From Lautropia sp. (lineage in GTDB: Bacteria; Pseudomonadota; Gammaproteobacteria; Burkholderiales; Burkholderiaceae_E): 7,951 bases of DNA. The position numbers and the translations under genes were made by a program. Positions 1 to 6,758 of the stretch are shown in pieces. The DNA is taken from the NCBI GenBank assembly GCA_013813615.1, contig JACCRJ010000719.1, forward strand, positions 1-7,951, read 5' to 3'. Position 1 is the first letter of the stretch, and each line of letters begins with the position of its first letter. The notes beneath the pieces were generated by a model that ran no database searches, had not been told where the DNA came from, and saw only the letters and a list, made by a program, of their open reading frames with translations.

Positions 1-878
1 TGGGCGGGCTGCGCAAGTACATGCCGATCACCTGGATCACGTCGCTGGTGGGTTCGCTCGCGCTGGTCGGCACCCCGTTCTTCTCCGGCTTCTACTCCAA
101 GGAATCGATCATCGAGGCCGTGCACCATGCGGACATTCCCGGCGCCGGTATCGCCTACGCCGCCGTTCTCTGCGGCGTCTTCATCACTGCGTTCTATTCG
201 TTCCGGATGTATTTCCTGGTCTTCCACGGCAAGGAGCGCTTCGCCCAGGCGGACCACGCGCACGGCCATGAGCACGCCGACGACCACCACGCGCACGTCC
301 CTCAGGAGTCGCCGGCAGTCGTCACGATCCCGTTGATCTTCCTGGCGGTTCCCTCGGTGCTGGTCGGTCTGGTCACCATCGGGCCGATGCTGTTCGGCGA
401 CTTCTTCAAGGATGCCATCGTGGTGGATCCGTCCCATCCCGCGATGGGCGAACTGGCGCAGGGCTGGCACGGCTGGCTCGCGATGGGCCTGCATGGCTTC
501 CTCACCCTGCCGTTCTGGCTGATGGTGGCCGGCATCGTCACCGCCTGGTATTTCTATCTTGTCAATCCCGCCATCCCTGACCGCATCCGCGGCGCGCTCG
601 GCGGCGTCTACAGGCTTCTCGACAACAAGTACTACCTGGATGCCTTCAACGAGAAGTTCTTCGCCGGCGGCGCACGCCTGATCGGCACCGGACTCTGGCG
701 GGGCGGCGACCAGTCGATCATCGACGGTCTCATCAATGGCAGTGCCCGGCTGGTCGGCGGGCTCTCTCGCGCCTTCAGAGTCCTCCAGACGGGCTTCCTG
801 AACCACTATGCAATCGCGATGATCGTCGGCCTGGCCGCCTGCCTGGTCTGGTTCATTCCGCTGCTGACCCGCCGCTAG
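1..878 (+). CDS. nuoL: NADH-quinone oxidoreductase subunit L (3' part, start outside window)
   Basis: This is the C-terminal part of NuoL, the most distal proton-pumping, antiporter-like subunit of respiratory complex I in the inner membrane. The frame is already open at base 1 (complete codons from base 3), so the gene begins upstream. The visible protein opens with GGLRKYMPIT and then LVGTPFFSGFYSKESIIEA, the hallmark NuoL segment around a late antiporter helix with its conserved Lys. Further hydrophobic helices follow. A soluble loop at bases 255-296 carries seven His in fourteen residues. The amphipathic segment after the WYFYLVNP helix, with NKYYLDAFNEKFF and GLWRGGDQSIIDG, fits the lateral helix that runs along the NuoM/NuoN side of the complex. 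A last transmembrane helix ends in LLTRR. This C-terminus resembles betaproteobacterial NuoL. nuoM starts 12 bases after the stop, in operon fashion. Identification is secure; only the start is missing. Confidence 0.96.
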   Translation, partial: GGLRKYMPITWITSLVGSLALVGTPFFSGFYSKESIIEAVHHADIPGAGIAYAAVLCGVFITAFYSFRMYFLVFHGKERFAQADHAHGHEHADDHHAHVPQESPAVVTIPLIFLAVPSVLVGLVTIGPMLFGDFFKDAIVVDPSHPAMGELAQGWHGWLAMGLHGFLTLPFWLMVAGIVTAWYFYLVNPAIPDRIRGALGGVYRLLDNKYYLDAFNEKFFAGGARLIGTGLWRGGDQSIIDGLINGSARLVGGLSRAFRVLQTGFLNHYAIAMIVGLAACLVWFIPLLTRR

Positions 879-890
879 TCACGAGCCGCC

Positions 891-2390
891 ATGGAGCCAA
901 CCTCTCAAGTCATGGGTGCCGGACTGCTGAGCGCCGCCATCTGGATACCGATCCTCACCGGCGTCATGCTGCTCGCCGTCGGCAATGACCGACGGGCGGA
1001 CGTAGTGCGGGCGGTTGCGCTGGCCGGCTCGCTGCTGGGCTTGCTGGTCACGCTGCCCCTCTACCTGGGCTTCGACCCCGCCTCGGATCAGCTCCAGTTC
1101 GTGGAGAAGCTGCCCTGGATAGAGCGCTACGGCATTTCCTACTATCTGGGGCTGGATGGCCTGTCCATCTGGCTGGTGCTGCTCACGGCGCTGATCACCG
1201 TCTTCGTCGTGATCGCGGGCTGGCGGGTCATCACCGAGCGGGTTGCGCAGTACATGGCGGCGTTCCTCATCCTCTCGGGCCTGATGGTGGGCGTCTTCAG
1301 CGCCATGGACGGGTTGCTGTTCTACGTCTTCTTCGAAGCGACGCTGCTGCCGATGTACATCATCATCGGCGTCTGGGGCGGGCCCAACCGGGTCTACGCC
1401 GCGTTCAAGTTCTTCCTCTACACGCTGCTCGGCTCGCTGCTGACGCTGGTTGCGCTGATCTATCTGTATGCGCAGTCGGGCAGCTTCGAGATCCAGGCCT
1501 GGCACGAACTGCCGCTGACCATGCGTGAGCAGACGTTGCTCTTCATCGCCTTCCTGCTCGCGTTCGCGGTGAAGGTGCCGATGTGGCCGGTGCACACGTG
1601 GCTGCCGGATGCGCACGTGGAGGCGCCGACCGGCGGCTCGGTGGTGCTGGCGGCGGTGATGCTGAAGCTGGGCGCCTATGGCTTCCTGCGTTTCTCGCTG
1701 CCGATTGCGCCGGATGCCAGCCACGAGTTGTCCTGGCTGATGATCGCGCTGTCGCTGATCGCGGTGATCTACATCGGTCTGGTGGCGCTGGTGCAGACAG
1801 ACATGAAGAAACTGGTGGCGTACTCGTCCATCGCTCACATGGGCTATGTGATCCTCGGATTCTTCATCTTCAACCAACTCGGCATGCAGGGCGCCATCGT
1901 CCAGATGATTTCGCACGGATTCATATCCGGCGCCATGTTCCTGTGCATCGGCGTGCTGTATGACCGCATGCACTCGCGCAACATCGAGGACTACGGCGGT
2001 GTGGTCAACACCATGCCGCGGTTCGCTGCGCTCTTCATGCTTTTCTCGATGGCCAACAGCGGCCTGCCGGCGACTTCCGGCTTCGTCGGCGAATTCATGG
2101 TCATCCTCGGGGCGGTCCAGTACAACTTCTGGATCGGCTTCGCCGCGGCCACCACGCTGATCCTCGGTGCCGCCTATTCGCTGTGGATGTACAAGCGGGT
2201 GGTGTTCGGCGAGGTGGCCAACCCGGAGGTGGCCGGTCTGAAGGATGTCGACCGGCGCGAATTCTGGATGCTGATGGCGATGGCCGCCCTGGTCCTCTAC
2301 ATGGGCCTCTATCCGAAACCGTTTACCGACGTGACGGACGCCTCGGTCGAGGCGCTCCTGCAACACGTGTCCCAGACCAAGATCAAGTAG
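891..2390 (+). CDS. nuoM: NADH-quinone oxidoreductase subunit M
   Basis: NuoM is an antiporter-like membrane subunit of complex I that carries one of the proton channels between NuoL and NuoN. The 499-residue protein has the usual family length and is hydrophobic throughout. Residues expected to be essential are present: Glu149 in LLFYVFFEATLLPMY (E. coli Glu144), Lys228 in FAVKVPMWPVHTWLPDAH (Lys234), Lys259 in VMLKLGAYG (Lys265) and Glu401 in GFVGEFM (Glu407). The spacings 228-259 and 259-401 equal those of E. coli. GLDGLSIW near residue 87 and the cytoplasmic-side VQTDMKKLVAYSSIAHMGY near 301 are also typical. The ATG at 891 follows nuoL by 12 bases with only a weak GAG as ribosome site, so coupling to nuoL translation is likely. 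Met8 (912) is an alternative start that would still leave the first helix intact. Confidence 0.98.
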   Translation: MEPTSQVMGAGLLSAAIWIPILTGVMLLAVGNDRRADVVRAVALAGSLLGLLVTLPLYLGFDPASDQLQFVEKLPWIERYGISYYLGLDGLSIWLVLLTALITVFVVIAGWRVITERVAQYMAAFLILSGLMVGVFSAMDGLLFYVFFEATLLPMYIIIGVWGGPNRVYAAFKFFLYTLLGSLLTLVALIYLYAQSGSFEIQAWHELPLTMREQTLLFIAFLLAFAVKVPMWPVHTWLPDAHVEAPTGGSVVLAAVMLKLGAYGFLRFSLPIAPDASHELSWLMIALSLIAVIYIGLVALVQTDMKKLVAYSSIAHMGYVILGFFIFNQLGMQGAIVQMISHGFISGAMFLCIGVLYDRMHSRNIEDYGGVVNTMPRFAALFMLFSMANSGLPATSGFVGEFMVILGAVQYNFWIGFAAATTLILGAAYSLWMYKRVVFGEVANPEVAGLKDVDRREFWMLMAMAALVLYMGLYPKPFTDVTDASVEALLQHVSQTKIK

Positions 2391-2400
2391 CCGCAAGCAA

Positions 2401-3891
2401 ATGGCCCCAGCCGTCCTACCCCAAGCCTTCAACCTGCTGGCGCTGCTGCCGGAGATTGCGCTGCTGCTGGCCGGCTGCATCGTGCTGCTGGCGGATGCCA
2501 CCACCAAGGAGAGCGCCGGCTGGCAGATCGATCGGCTCGCACTCGGCGTGCTGCTGCTGCCGCTTGCGGCTACCCTCTACGTCGCGGCTGATGGGCATTC
2601 GTATTCGTTCGGTGACATGTACGTATCCGACCTGATGGCCCACACGCTCAAGGTCTGCGCCATCATCGCGACCGGGGTCGTCATCATCTACTCGCGCCAG
2701 TACGCCAGCGATCGCGCCATCCGGCGCGGCGAGCTCTACTCGCTCGCGCTGTTTGCGCTTCTGGGCCAGATGGTCATGATCTCCGGCTCGAACCTGCTGG
2801 TCCTCTACCTTGGTCTGGAGCTGATGTCCCTGTCGCTGTACGCGGTGGCCGCGCTGCGGCGTGACGTGGCCGCCTCGAGCGAGGCTGCGATGAAGTACTT
2901 CGTCCTCGGCGCGCTGTCTTCCGGTTTTCTGCTTTACGGCATGTCGATGGTCTACGGCGCCACCGGCTCCCTGAACATTCCCGACATCGTCCAGAGCATC
3001 GCATTCGGGCGGGTAAGCGAATCGGTGCTGGTCTTCGGTCTGGTGTTCGTGGTGGCGGGCATCGCCTTCAAGTTCGGCGCGGTGCCGTTTCACATGTGGA
3101 TTCCGGACGTCTACCAGGGCACCGCCACGGTGGCCACCCTGCTGATCGCGGCCGGTCCCAAGCTCGCAGCATTCGCGCTGGCGTTCAGGCTGCTGGGCGA
3201 GGCGCTGATGACGGTATCCGGAGACTGGCACCAGATGCTCATCGTGCTGGCGGTGCTGTCGCTCGGCCTGGGCAACATCGTCGCCATTGCCCAGACCAAC
3301 CTCAAGCGGATGCTGGCCTACTCCACGATCTCGCAGGTGGGTTTCGTGCTTCTCGGCATGATCGGCGCGCACACCGGCGGCGACGCTGCGCGATCGGCAG
3401 ACGCCTTCGGCAGCAGCATGTTTTACGCCATCACCAACGTGCTCACCACGCTGGGCACCTTCGGCCTGATCCAGCTGTTGGCCCGCAAGGGCTTCGAGGC
3501 GGAGGAAATCGACGACTTCAAGGGCCTGGCCCGGCGCAGTCCATGGCTGGCCGGCATCATGATGATGATGATGTTCTCCCTCGCCGGTCTTCCGCCGCTG
3601 GTCGGCTTTTATGCGAAGCTGGTGGTGCTGGAGTCGGTGATTTCGGTGGGACTGGTCTGGCTCGCCGTTTACGCCGTGGTGATGTCGCTCATCGGCGCCT
3701 ATTACTACATCCGCGTCATCAAGGTGATGTACTTCGACGAAGCGGTGGATACGTCGCCCATCGTAGTCGGCAACGACGTGCAGGCGACGATGGCGGTCAA
3801 CGGGCTGCTGATCCTGCTGCTGGGCATCGTCCCCGGCCCGCTGGTGAGTCTGTGCGCCGCCTCGGTCCGCCAGGCGCTGCAGCTCGGCTGA
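2401..3891 (+). CDS. nuoN: NADH-quinone oxidoreductase subunit N
   Basis: NuoN is the third antiporter-like subunit of complex I and lies nearest the quinone-side membrane subunits. At 496 residues it has the normal length. Conserved charged residues of the proton path can be placed: Glu140 in LYLGLELMSLSLYA, Lys224 in IAFKFGAVPFHMWIPDVYQG, Lys254 in AGPKLAAF and Lys406 in GFYAKL. The 140-224 and 224-254 spacings match E. coli Glu133, Lys217 and Lys247. A short insertion near residues 322-336 (AHTGGDAARSADA) precedes helix YAITNVLTTLGTFG; from memory, this loop is common in betaproteobacterial NuoN. A run of five ATG codons (3559-3573) encodes five Met in a transmembrane helix. The ATG lies 10 bases after the nuoM stop with no clear Shine-Dalgarno, which suggests coupled translation. 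This is normally the last gene of the nuo set. Confidence 0.98.
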   Translation: MAPAVLPQAFNLLALLPEIALLLAGCIVLLADATTKESAGWQIDRLALGVLLLPLAATLYVAADGHSYSFGDMYVSDLMAHTLKVCAIIATGVVIIYSRQYASDRAIRRGELYSLALFALLGQMVMISGSNLLVLYLGLELMSLSLYAVAALRRDVAASSEAAMKYFVLGALSSGFLLYGMSMVYGATGSLNIPDIVQSIAFGRVSESVLVFGLVFVVAGIAFKFGAVPFHMWIPDVYQGTATVATLLIAAGPKLAAFALAFRLLGEALMTVSGDWHQMLIVLAVLSLGLGNIVAIAQTNLKRMLAYSTISQVGFVLLGMIGAHTGGDAARSADAFGSSMFYAITNVLTTLGTFGLIQLLARKGFEAEEIDDFKGLARRSPWLAGIMMMMMFSLAGLPPLVGFYAKLVVLESVISVGLVWLAVYAVVMSLIGAYYYIRVIKVMYFDEAVDTSPIVVGNDVQATMAVNGLLILLLGIVPGPLVSLCAASVRQALQLG

Positions 3892-3895
3892 GGTC

Positions 3896-4474
3896 ATGAG
3901 CGCTCCGAAGAAGTCGCTGGAAGAGTCGACGCTCGAGCGGCGGGTCGTTTTCGAAGGGCAGTTCCTCAAGGTCAGGCGGGACCTCGCGCAGATGCCGGAT
4001 GGCACGACCGCCACCCGGGAGTTCGTGCAGCATCCCGGCGCCGCCGCGATGGTGCCGATCGGAACCGACGAGCGCATCCTGGTGGAGCGCCAGTATCGCT
4101 ACTCGATGGGCGCCATTCATGTGGAGATCCCTGCGGGCAAGATCGACCCGGGCGAGGCGTCGCTGCAGACTGCCCGGCGGGAGTTGCTCGAGGAAACCGG
4201 CTACGAGGCCCGGCAGTGGGCTTTCCTGACGCGGGTTCACCCGGCGATCGGCTTCTCGGACGAGGTGATGGACCTCTACCTCGCGAAGGATCTGGTGCTG
4301 CGAGAGCGCTCGATGGACCTTGACGAGTTTCTGGAGATCGAGTGGGTGACCCTTGGCTGGATGATGGATGAGCTGCGGGCCGGGCGCCTGCCGGACGTCA
4401 AGACGCAGATCGCCATGCATTGGCTGGACCGCCTGTACAGCGGGCTGTGGCCCTGGCCGGCGTTTGACCTGTAA
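3896..4474 (+). CDS. NUDIX hydrolase, probable ADP-ribose pyrophosphatase
   Basis: This 192-residue cytoplasmic protein has a perfect NUDIX box at residues 81-103, fitting G-x5-E-x7-RE-U-x-EE-x-G-U, with Arg95, Glu96, Glu99 and Glu100 as the Mg-binding core. Upstream EFVQHPGAAAMVPI and VERQYRYSMG, and downstream HPAIGFSDEVMDLYLA, match the ADP-ribose pyrophosphatase (NudF-like) subfamily. Such enzymes hydrolyse ADP-ribose to AMP and ribose 5-phosphate. The substrate call is an inference from subfamily motifs; another nucleoside diphosphate sugar is possible. The start follows the nuoN stop by 4 bases. A GAGGT overlaps the nuoN stop only one base ahead of the ATG, so translational coupling to nuoN is more likely than independent initiation. 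Cotranscription with the complex I genes is therefore likely. It may clear ADP-ribose from NAD breakdown, but no evidence in the sequence proves that link. Confidence 0.93.
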   Translation: MSAPKKSLEESTLERRVVFEGQFLKVRRDLAQMPDGTTATREFVQHPGAAAMVPIGTDERILVERQYRYSMGAIHVEIPAGKIDPGEASLQTARRELLEETGYEARQWAFLTRVHPAIGFSDEVMDLYLAKDLVLRERSMDLDEFLEIEWVTLGWMMDELRAGRLPDVKTQIAMHWLDRLYSGLWPWPAFDL

Positions 4475-4563
4475 CGGCTTATCATCGGTCAGGTCGCGCG
4501 GCGCGCGGCCGGCCCTGGGATGGTGGCGGCCCCCGAGCGGCGCCGGACAAACGGAGGGACACG
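4475..4563. other. intergenic spacer between the NUDIX and dioxygenase genes
   Basis: This 89-base spacer is GC-rich and contains the 8-base palindrome GGCCGGCC (4507-4514) and the ribosome site of the next gene. There is no T-tract hairpin that would act as an intrinsic terminator. No sigma-70 promoter with acceptable spacing was found. Whether the dioxygenase is read through from the nuo operon or has its own promoter cannot be settled from sequence. Confidence 0.6.
4553..4558 (+). promoter_or_regulatory. Shine-Dalgarno site of the dioxygenase gene
   Basis: GGAGGG lies five bases before the ATG at 4564. It is the clearest ribosome site on this side of the window apart from that of the flavoenzyme. 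It supports the upstream ATG, and so the long N-terminal tail of the dioxygenase, as genuine. Confidence 0.8.
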
Positions 4564-5532
4564 ATGGAATCGGATGCAACCAGCCGGGACCCGGGCGGAT
4601 CCAACCCCGCCGGCGTCAGCGCGCAGTTCAGCCCTCGGTTCAGCCCGCAGTTCATCCCGCTTCCCGCCGGATTCGGCGTCGAGGTGTCGGGGGTGGACCT
4701 CTCCCGACCGCTGTCCGAGGACGAGTTCGCGGTACTGCGCCGTGCGTTCTTCGACCATCAACTGATGGTGGTGCGCCACCAGTCGCTGACGCCGCTGCAG
4801 TTCTCGGCCTTTGCCGGCCGCTTCGGTCCGCCCGAGCCGCATGTGATAGACCAGTTCCACCACCCGCTCGACCCCGACATCCTGATCCTCTCCAACCGCA
4901 GAGAGGACGGCAAGCCGATCGGCCTGGCCGACGGCGGCACCTATTTCCACACCGACTACTCGTATCTCGACGTGCCGGCCCGCGCCACGACGCTCTACTC
5001 GGTGGAAGTGCCTTGCGTCGGTGGTGATACGCTGTTTGCCGACCAGTACGCAGCCTACGACGCGCTGCCAGAAGCGACGAAGCGTCTGATCGAGCCGCTG
5101 CTGGCCATCCACCATTACGGCAACCGGCAGGACCAGAATGAGAAGAGCCGGACGGTGGCCTCGGTGCTGACCGACGAACAGAAGGCGAAGATGCCGGTGA
5201 TCACCCACCGGATCGCGCGGCCCCATCCCATCACCGGGCGCAAGGCGCTGTACGCCGTCTCGGGCAGTTCCTTCGGAATCGTCGGCATGCCCGACGACGA
5301 AGCGGTTGCCCTGCTGGACGAACTTGCTGCACATGCGACCCAGCCGCGGTTCCAGTACAGCCTGCGCTATGGCGTCGGCGACGTGGTGGTCTGGGATAAC
5401 GCGTCCCTGCTCCATGCTGCGACGCTCACCCATCCCGACGATCCCCGTACCCTCTGGCGGGTCACGCTCAAGGAACGTGCCGCCCCGGCTGCCGCGGTTC
5501 TGGCGCCGAGCTTCGCCGGGGCGGGGATGTAG
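4564..5532 (+). CDS. TauD/TfdA-family Fe(II)/2-oxoglutarate-dependent dioxygenase
   Basis: The 322-residue product belongs to the TauD/TfdA dioxygenases, cytoplasmic enzymes that use Fe(II), O2 and 2-oxoglutarate to hydroxylate small substrates such as taurine, alkyl sulfates or aryloxyacetates. The iron triad is complete: His129 and Asp131 in TYFHTDYSY, and His284 in VVWDNASLLHAA. Arg295 lies 11 residues after the distal His and Arg299 lies 15 after, the same spacing as the two Arg of E. coli TauD that follow WDN; Arg295 should bind 2-oxoglutarate. The family opening GFGVEVSGVDLSRPLS begins near residue 37, and ITHRIARPHPITGRKALY (214-230) is typical of this family. About 30 low-complexity residues (AQFSPRFSPQF) precede the fold, making it slightly longer than usual. 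The strong ribosome site supports this start. No sulfonate transporter or other catabolic gene is adjacent, so the substrate is unknown. Its stop abuts the convergent glycosyltransferase stop. Confidence 0.93.
   Translation: MESDATSRDPGGSNPAGVSAQFSPRFSPQFIPLPAGFGVEVSGVDLSRPLSEDEFAVLRRAFFDHQLMVVRHQSLTPLQFSAFAGRFGPPEPHVIDQFHHPLDPDILILSNRREDGKPIGLADGGTYFHTDYSYLDVPARATTLYSVEVPCVGGDTLFADQYAAYDALPEATKRLIEPLLAIHHYGNRQDQNEKSRTVASVLTDEQKAKMPVITHRIARPHPITGRKALYAVSGSSFGIVGMPDDEAVALLDELAAHATQPRFQYSLRYGVGDVVVWDNASLLHAATLTHPDDPRTLWRVTLKERAAPAAAVLAPSFAGAGM
5480..5524. repeat. 10-base all-GC inverted repeat near the convergent gene ends
   Basis: CCGCCCCGGC (5480-5489) is perfectly complementary to GCCGGGGCGG (5515-5524), with a 25-base loop that itself contains the palindrome GGCGCC. 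It lies in the last codons of the dioxygenase gene, just before the junction of two convergent genes. It could fold in either transcript and act as a transcript-end or stability hairpin. No T-tract follows on either strand, so it is not a standard intrinsic terminator. Stems of this kind also arise by chance in such GC-rich DNA. Confidence 0.4.
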
Positions 5533-6663
5533 TCAGCGCTTCGGCAGTTCCTGCCAGGCGGCGAGCACCTGCTCCACGGCGATCCCGAGCATGGTCGGCC
5601 CGTCCTTGCCACGGCCGGCCAGGTGGCGCACCGGCGTTGCGCCGGCGCGCGGGCTGATGCGGACCGGATCCGCCACCCCGAAGAGCACGAGCACCGGGCA
5701 ACCGACGGCGGCGGCCGAATGGGCTGGCCCGGTATCGACCGACACCATCGCGCTGGCCCGCGTCTGCAGCGCCAGCAGGCGCGCCATCGGCAGGTCGCAT
5801 GCGAGGTTGTACACGTTGCGCCTGCCGGCCAGTGCCATGATCTGCTGGTTGAGGTCGTACTCCTGCGGCACTCCCAGCATCAGGATCGCCGCCTGCGGAT
5901 GGAGTTCCGAGAGCGCCTGCACAACCGCCGCCCAGCGAGCCTCCGGCCACCATTTGGTGTTGCTCGGCCGGCGCCGGAATCCCCGGCGCATTGTCCGCTT
6001 GTTGCCGGGCTGGATCAGCAGCAGCTGACGCCCGTCGAGCTTGCGCTGGCCGAGCCAGCTCTGGGCCTCGTCCAGTTCCCGCTGCGAGACCAGCAGCTGC
6101 GGATCGCGGCGTAGTACCTTCTCTGCCGGCGGCTGGCCCGGCGCGGCCGGCGCCTGGCATGCAAAGCGCTGCCAGTAATCCACCAGGTGCTCGCCGTCCT
6201 GCAGCGGCAGCTGGCTGGCGCGGCACACCAGGTCGGCGCCGATGCCGGCAGTCTGCAGCAGGCGCAGGCATCTGTCGTCGGTGTCGCAGTACCAGGTCGG
6301 GCCCGGGCCGCGCTGCCGAAGCGCAATGACCAACGATCGTTTCTCCGCGCTGAAGAGAAACGGCAAAGACCGGCCCTCGAGGAGGTAGACGCTGCCGACC
6401 CCGGGCTGGCCGGCCAGCAAGGGTCGAGTCCAGGGGCCGGAGGAAAGAATATCGACCGGGCAGCCATAACGCGAACTCAAGGCAGTCACCAGCGTCGTCA
6501 TCATCACCATATCGCCCATGGCGCCGAAGCGCACGAGGAGCGGCCGTGGCGAGGCCGGTGCATGGGGTGCAGCGGCGGGTGAGGATGGATCTCGGTGGTC
6601 GGGTAACGGGGTATCCGCGCGAGCGGACCCGTGGGCGGGAGAAAAGGTTGCTTCCGGTCGCAT
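5533..6663 (-). CDS. Glycosyltransferase family 9 (heptosyltransferase-like)
   Basis: This 376-residue minus-strand protein is a GT-B fold glycosyltransferase of family 9, the group that includes the lipopolysaccharide heptosyltransferases WaaC, WaaF and WaaQ. The N-terminal domain starts with LLVRFGAMGDMVMMTTLVTAL (near residues 42-62), the family's first strand and Gly-rich turn. The C-terminal domain has LLLIQPGNKRT (near 214), the basic stretch RRGFRRRPSNTKWWPEARW (226-244) and the signature SVDTGPAHSAAAVGCPVLVLFG (308-329), where Asp310, Gly312, Pro313 and His315 are the usual sugar-nucleotide site residues. A role in adding a sugar to LPS core or another surface glycan is inferred; acceptor and donor are unknown. 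Residues 1-40 are Pro/Ala/Ser/His-rich and lie outside the fold. No Shine-Dalgarno precedes the ATG, but there is no better upstream start before the in-frame stop at 6703-6705. A GTG at residue 44 (6532-6534) would cut into the first strand. No LPS genes are adjacent. Confidence 0.9.
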   Translation of the reverse strand: MRPEATFSPAHGSARADTPLPDHRDPSSPAAAPHAPASPRPLLVRFGAMGDMVMMTTLVTALSSRYGCPVDILSSGPWTRPLLAGQPGVGSVYLLEGRSLPFLFSAEKRSLVIALRQRGPGPTWYCDTDDRCLRLLQTAGIGADLVCRASQLPLQDGEHLVDYWQRFACQAPAAPGQPPAEKVLRRDPQLLVSQRELDEAQSWLGQRKLDGRQLLLIQPGNKRTMRRGFRRRPSNTKWWPEARWAAVVQALSELHPQAAILMLGVPQEYDLNQQIMALAGRRNVYNLACDLPMARLLALQTRASAMVSVDTGPAHSAAAVGCPVLVLFGVADPVRISPRAGATPVRHLAGRGKDGPTMLGIAVEQVLAAWQELPKR

Positions 6664-6679
6664 GGACGAGAATGTAAGC

Positions 6680-6709
6680 TTTTTTCGCTGCGGCGCGCCT
6701 TGCTACCAT
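6680..6709 (+). promoter_or_regulatory. candidate rightward promoter with extended -10
   Basis: TGCTACCAT at 6701-6709 reads as an extended -10 (TGn plus TACCAT, four of six matches to TATAAT). The T-run at 6680-6685 lies about where a -35 would be but matches TTGACA poorly. Transcription would begin near 6716 and give a leader of about 43 bases ahead of the TTG start at 6759. The local AT-richness in GC-rich DNA supports a promoter here, but the motif is weak. Confidence 0.3.
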
Positions 6710-6717
6710 TCGCCAAC

Positions 6718-6732
6718 GCGCAAAGGTTGCGC
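6718..6732. repeat. perfect 6-3-6 inverted repeat, possible operator
   Basis: GCGCAA (6718-6723) and TTGCGC (6727-6732) are perfect inverted copies around AGG. The repeat sits between the candidate transcription start and the ribosome site of the flavoenzyme gene. It could be the binding site of a dimeric repressor or a small leader hairpin. No regulator gene is encoded in the window to pair with it. Confidence 0.4.
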
Positions 6733-6746
6733 TGCCATCCACAGCC

Positions 6747-6751
6747 GGAGG
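6747..6751 (+). promoter_or_regulatory. Shine-Dalgarno site that fixes the TTG start of the flavoenzyme
   Basis: GGAGG at 6747-6751 is seven bases ahead of the TTG codon at 6759, which is ideal spacing. The frame has no ATG or GTG between its upstream stop (TAA 6675-6677) and the conserved protein. The other possible start, TTG at 6828, has no ribosome site. This decides for 6759. Confidence 0.75.
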
Positions 6752-6758
6752 CCCCCGC

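Larger units (their letters stand above)
6664..6758. promoter_or_regulatory. divergent intergenic region between glycosyltransferase and flavoenzyme genes
   Basis: These 95 bases separate the starts of two divergent genes, so promoters for both should lie here or overlap the gene ends. It contains the most AT-rich patch noticed in the window (6671-6686), a candidate rightward extended -10, a perfect inverted repeat and the ribosome site of the rightward gene. I found no convincing leftward promoter or Shine-Dalgarno for the glycosyltransferase. Confidence 0.6.

Noticed and set aside
912..914. ATG at codon 8 of nuoM as the true start
   Set aside because: The nearest purine-rich ribosome-like bases (GGAG 893-896) are 15 bases away, too far. 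The ATG at 891 keeps tight operon spacing. It remains an alternative and is noted under nuoM.
879..2507. 542-codon open frame on the minus strand covering all of nuoM
   Set aside because: Its predicted product is rich in His, Arg, Gln and Asp with no recognisable domain, exactly antisense to a conserved membrane protein. Strong G/C third-position bias in nuoM removes stops from this antisense frame.
2416..4077. 553-codon open frame on the minus strand across nuoN and the NUDIX start
   Set aside because: Same composition shadow as over nuoM: charged, repetitive, His-rich translation with no fold, spanning two real genes in the opposite direction.
4464..4485. TTGACC followed by TATCAT near the end of the NUDIX gene, as a promoter for the dioxygenase
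   Set aside because: The spacer is only 10 bases against the 16-18 needed for a sigma-70 promoter, and no alternative -35 lies at the right distance from TATCAT.
4507..4514. GGCCGGCC palindrome as a terminator stem or regulator site
   Set aside because: It is only eight bases with no loop and no T-tract; such palindromes are expected in DNA this rich in G and C.
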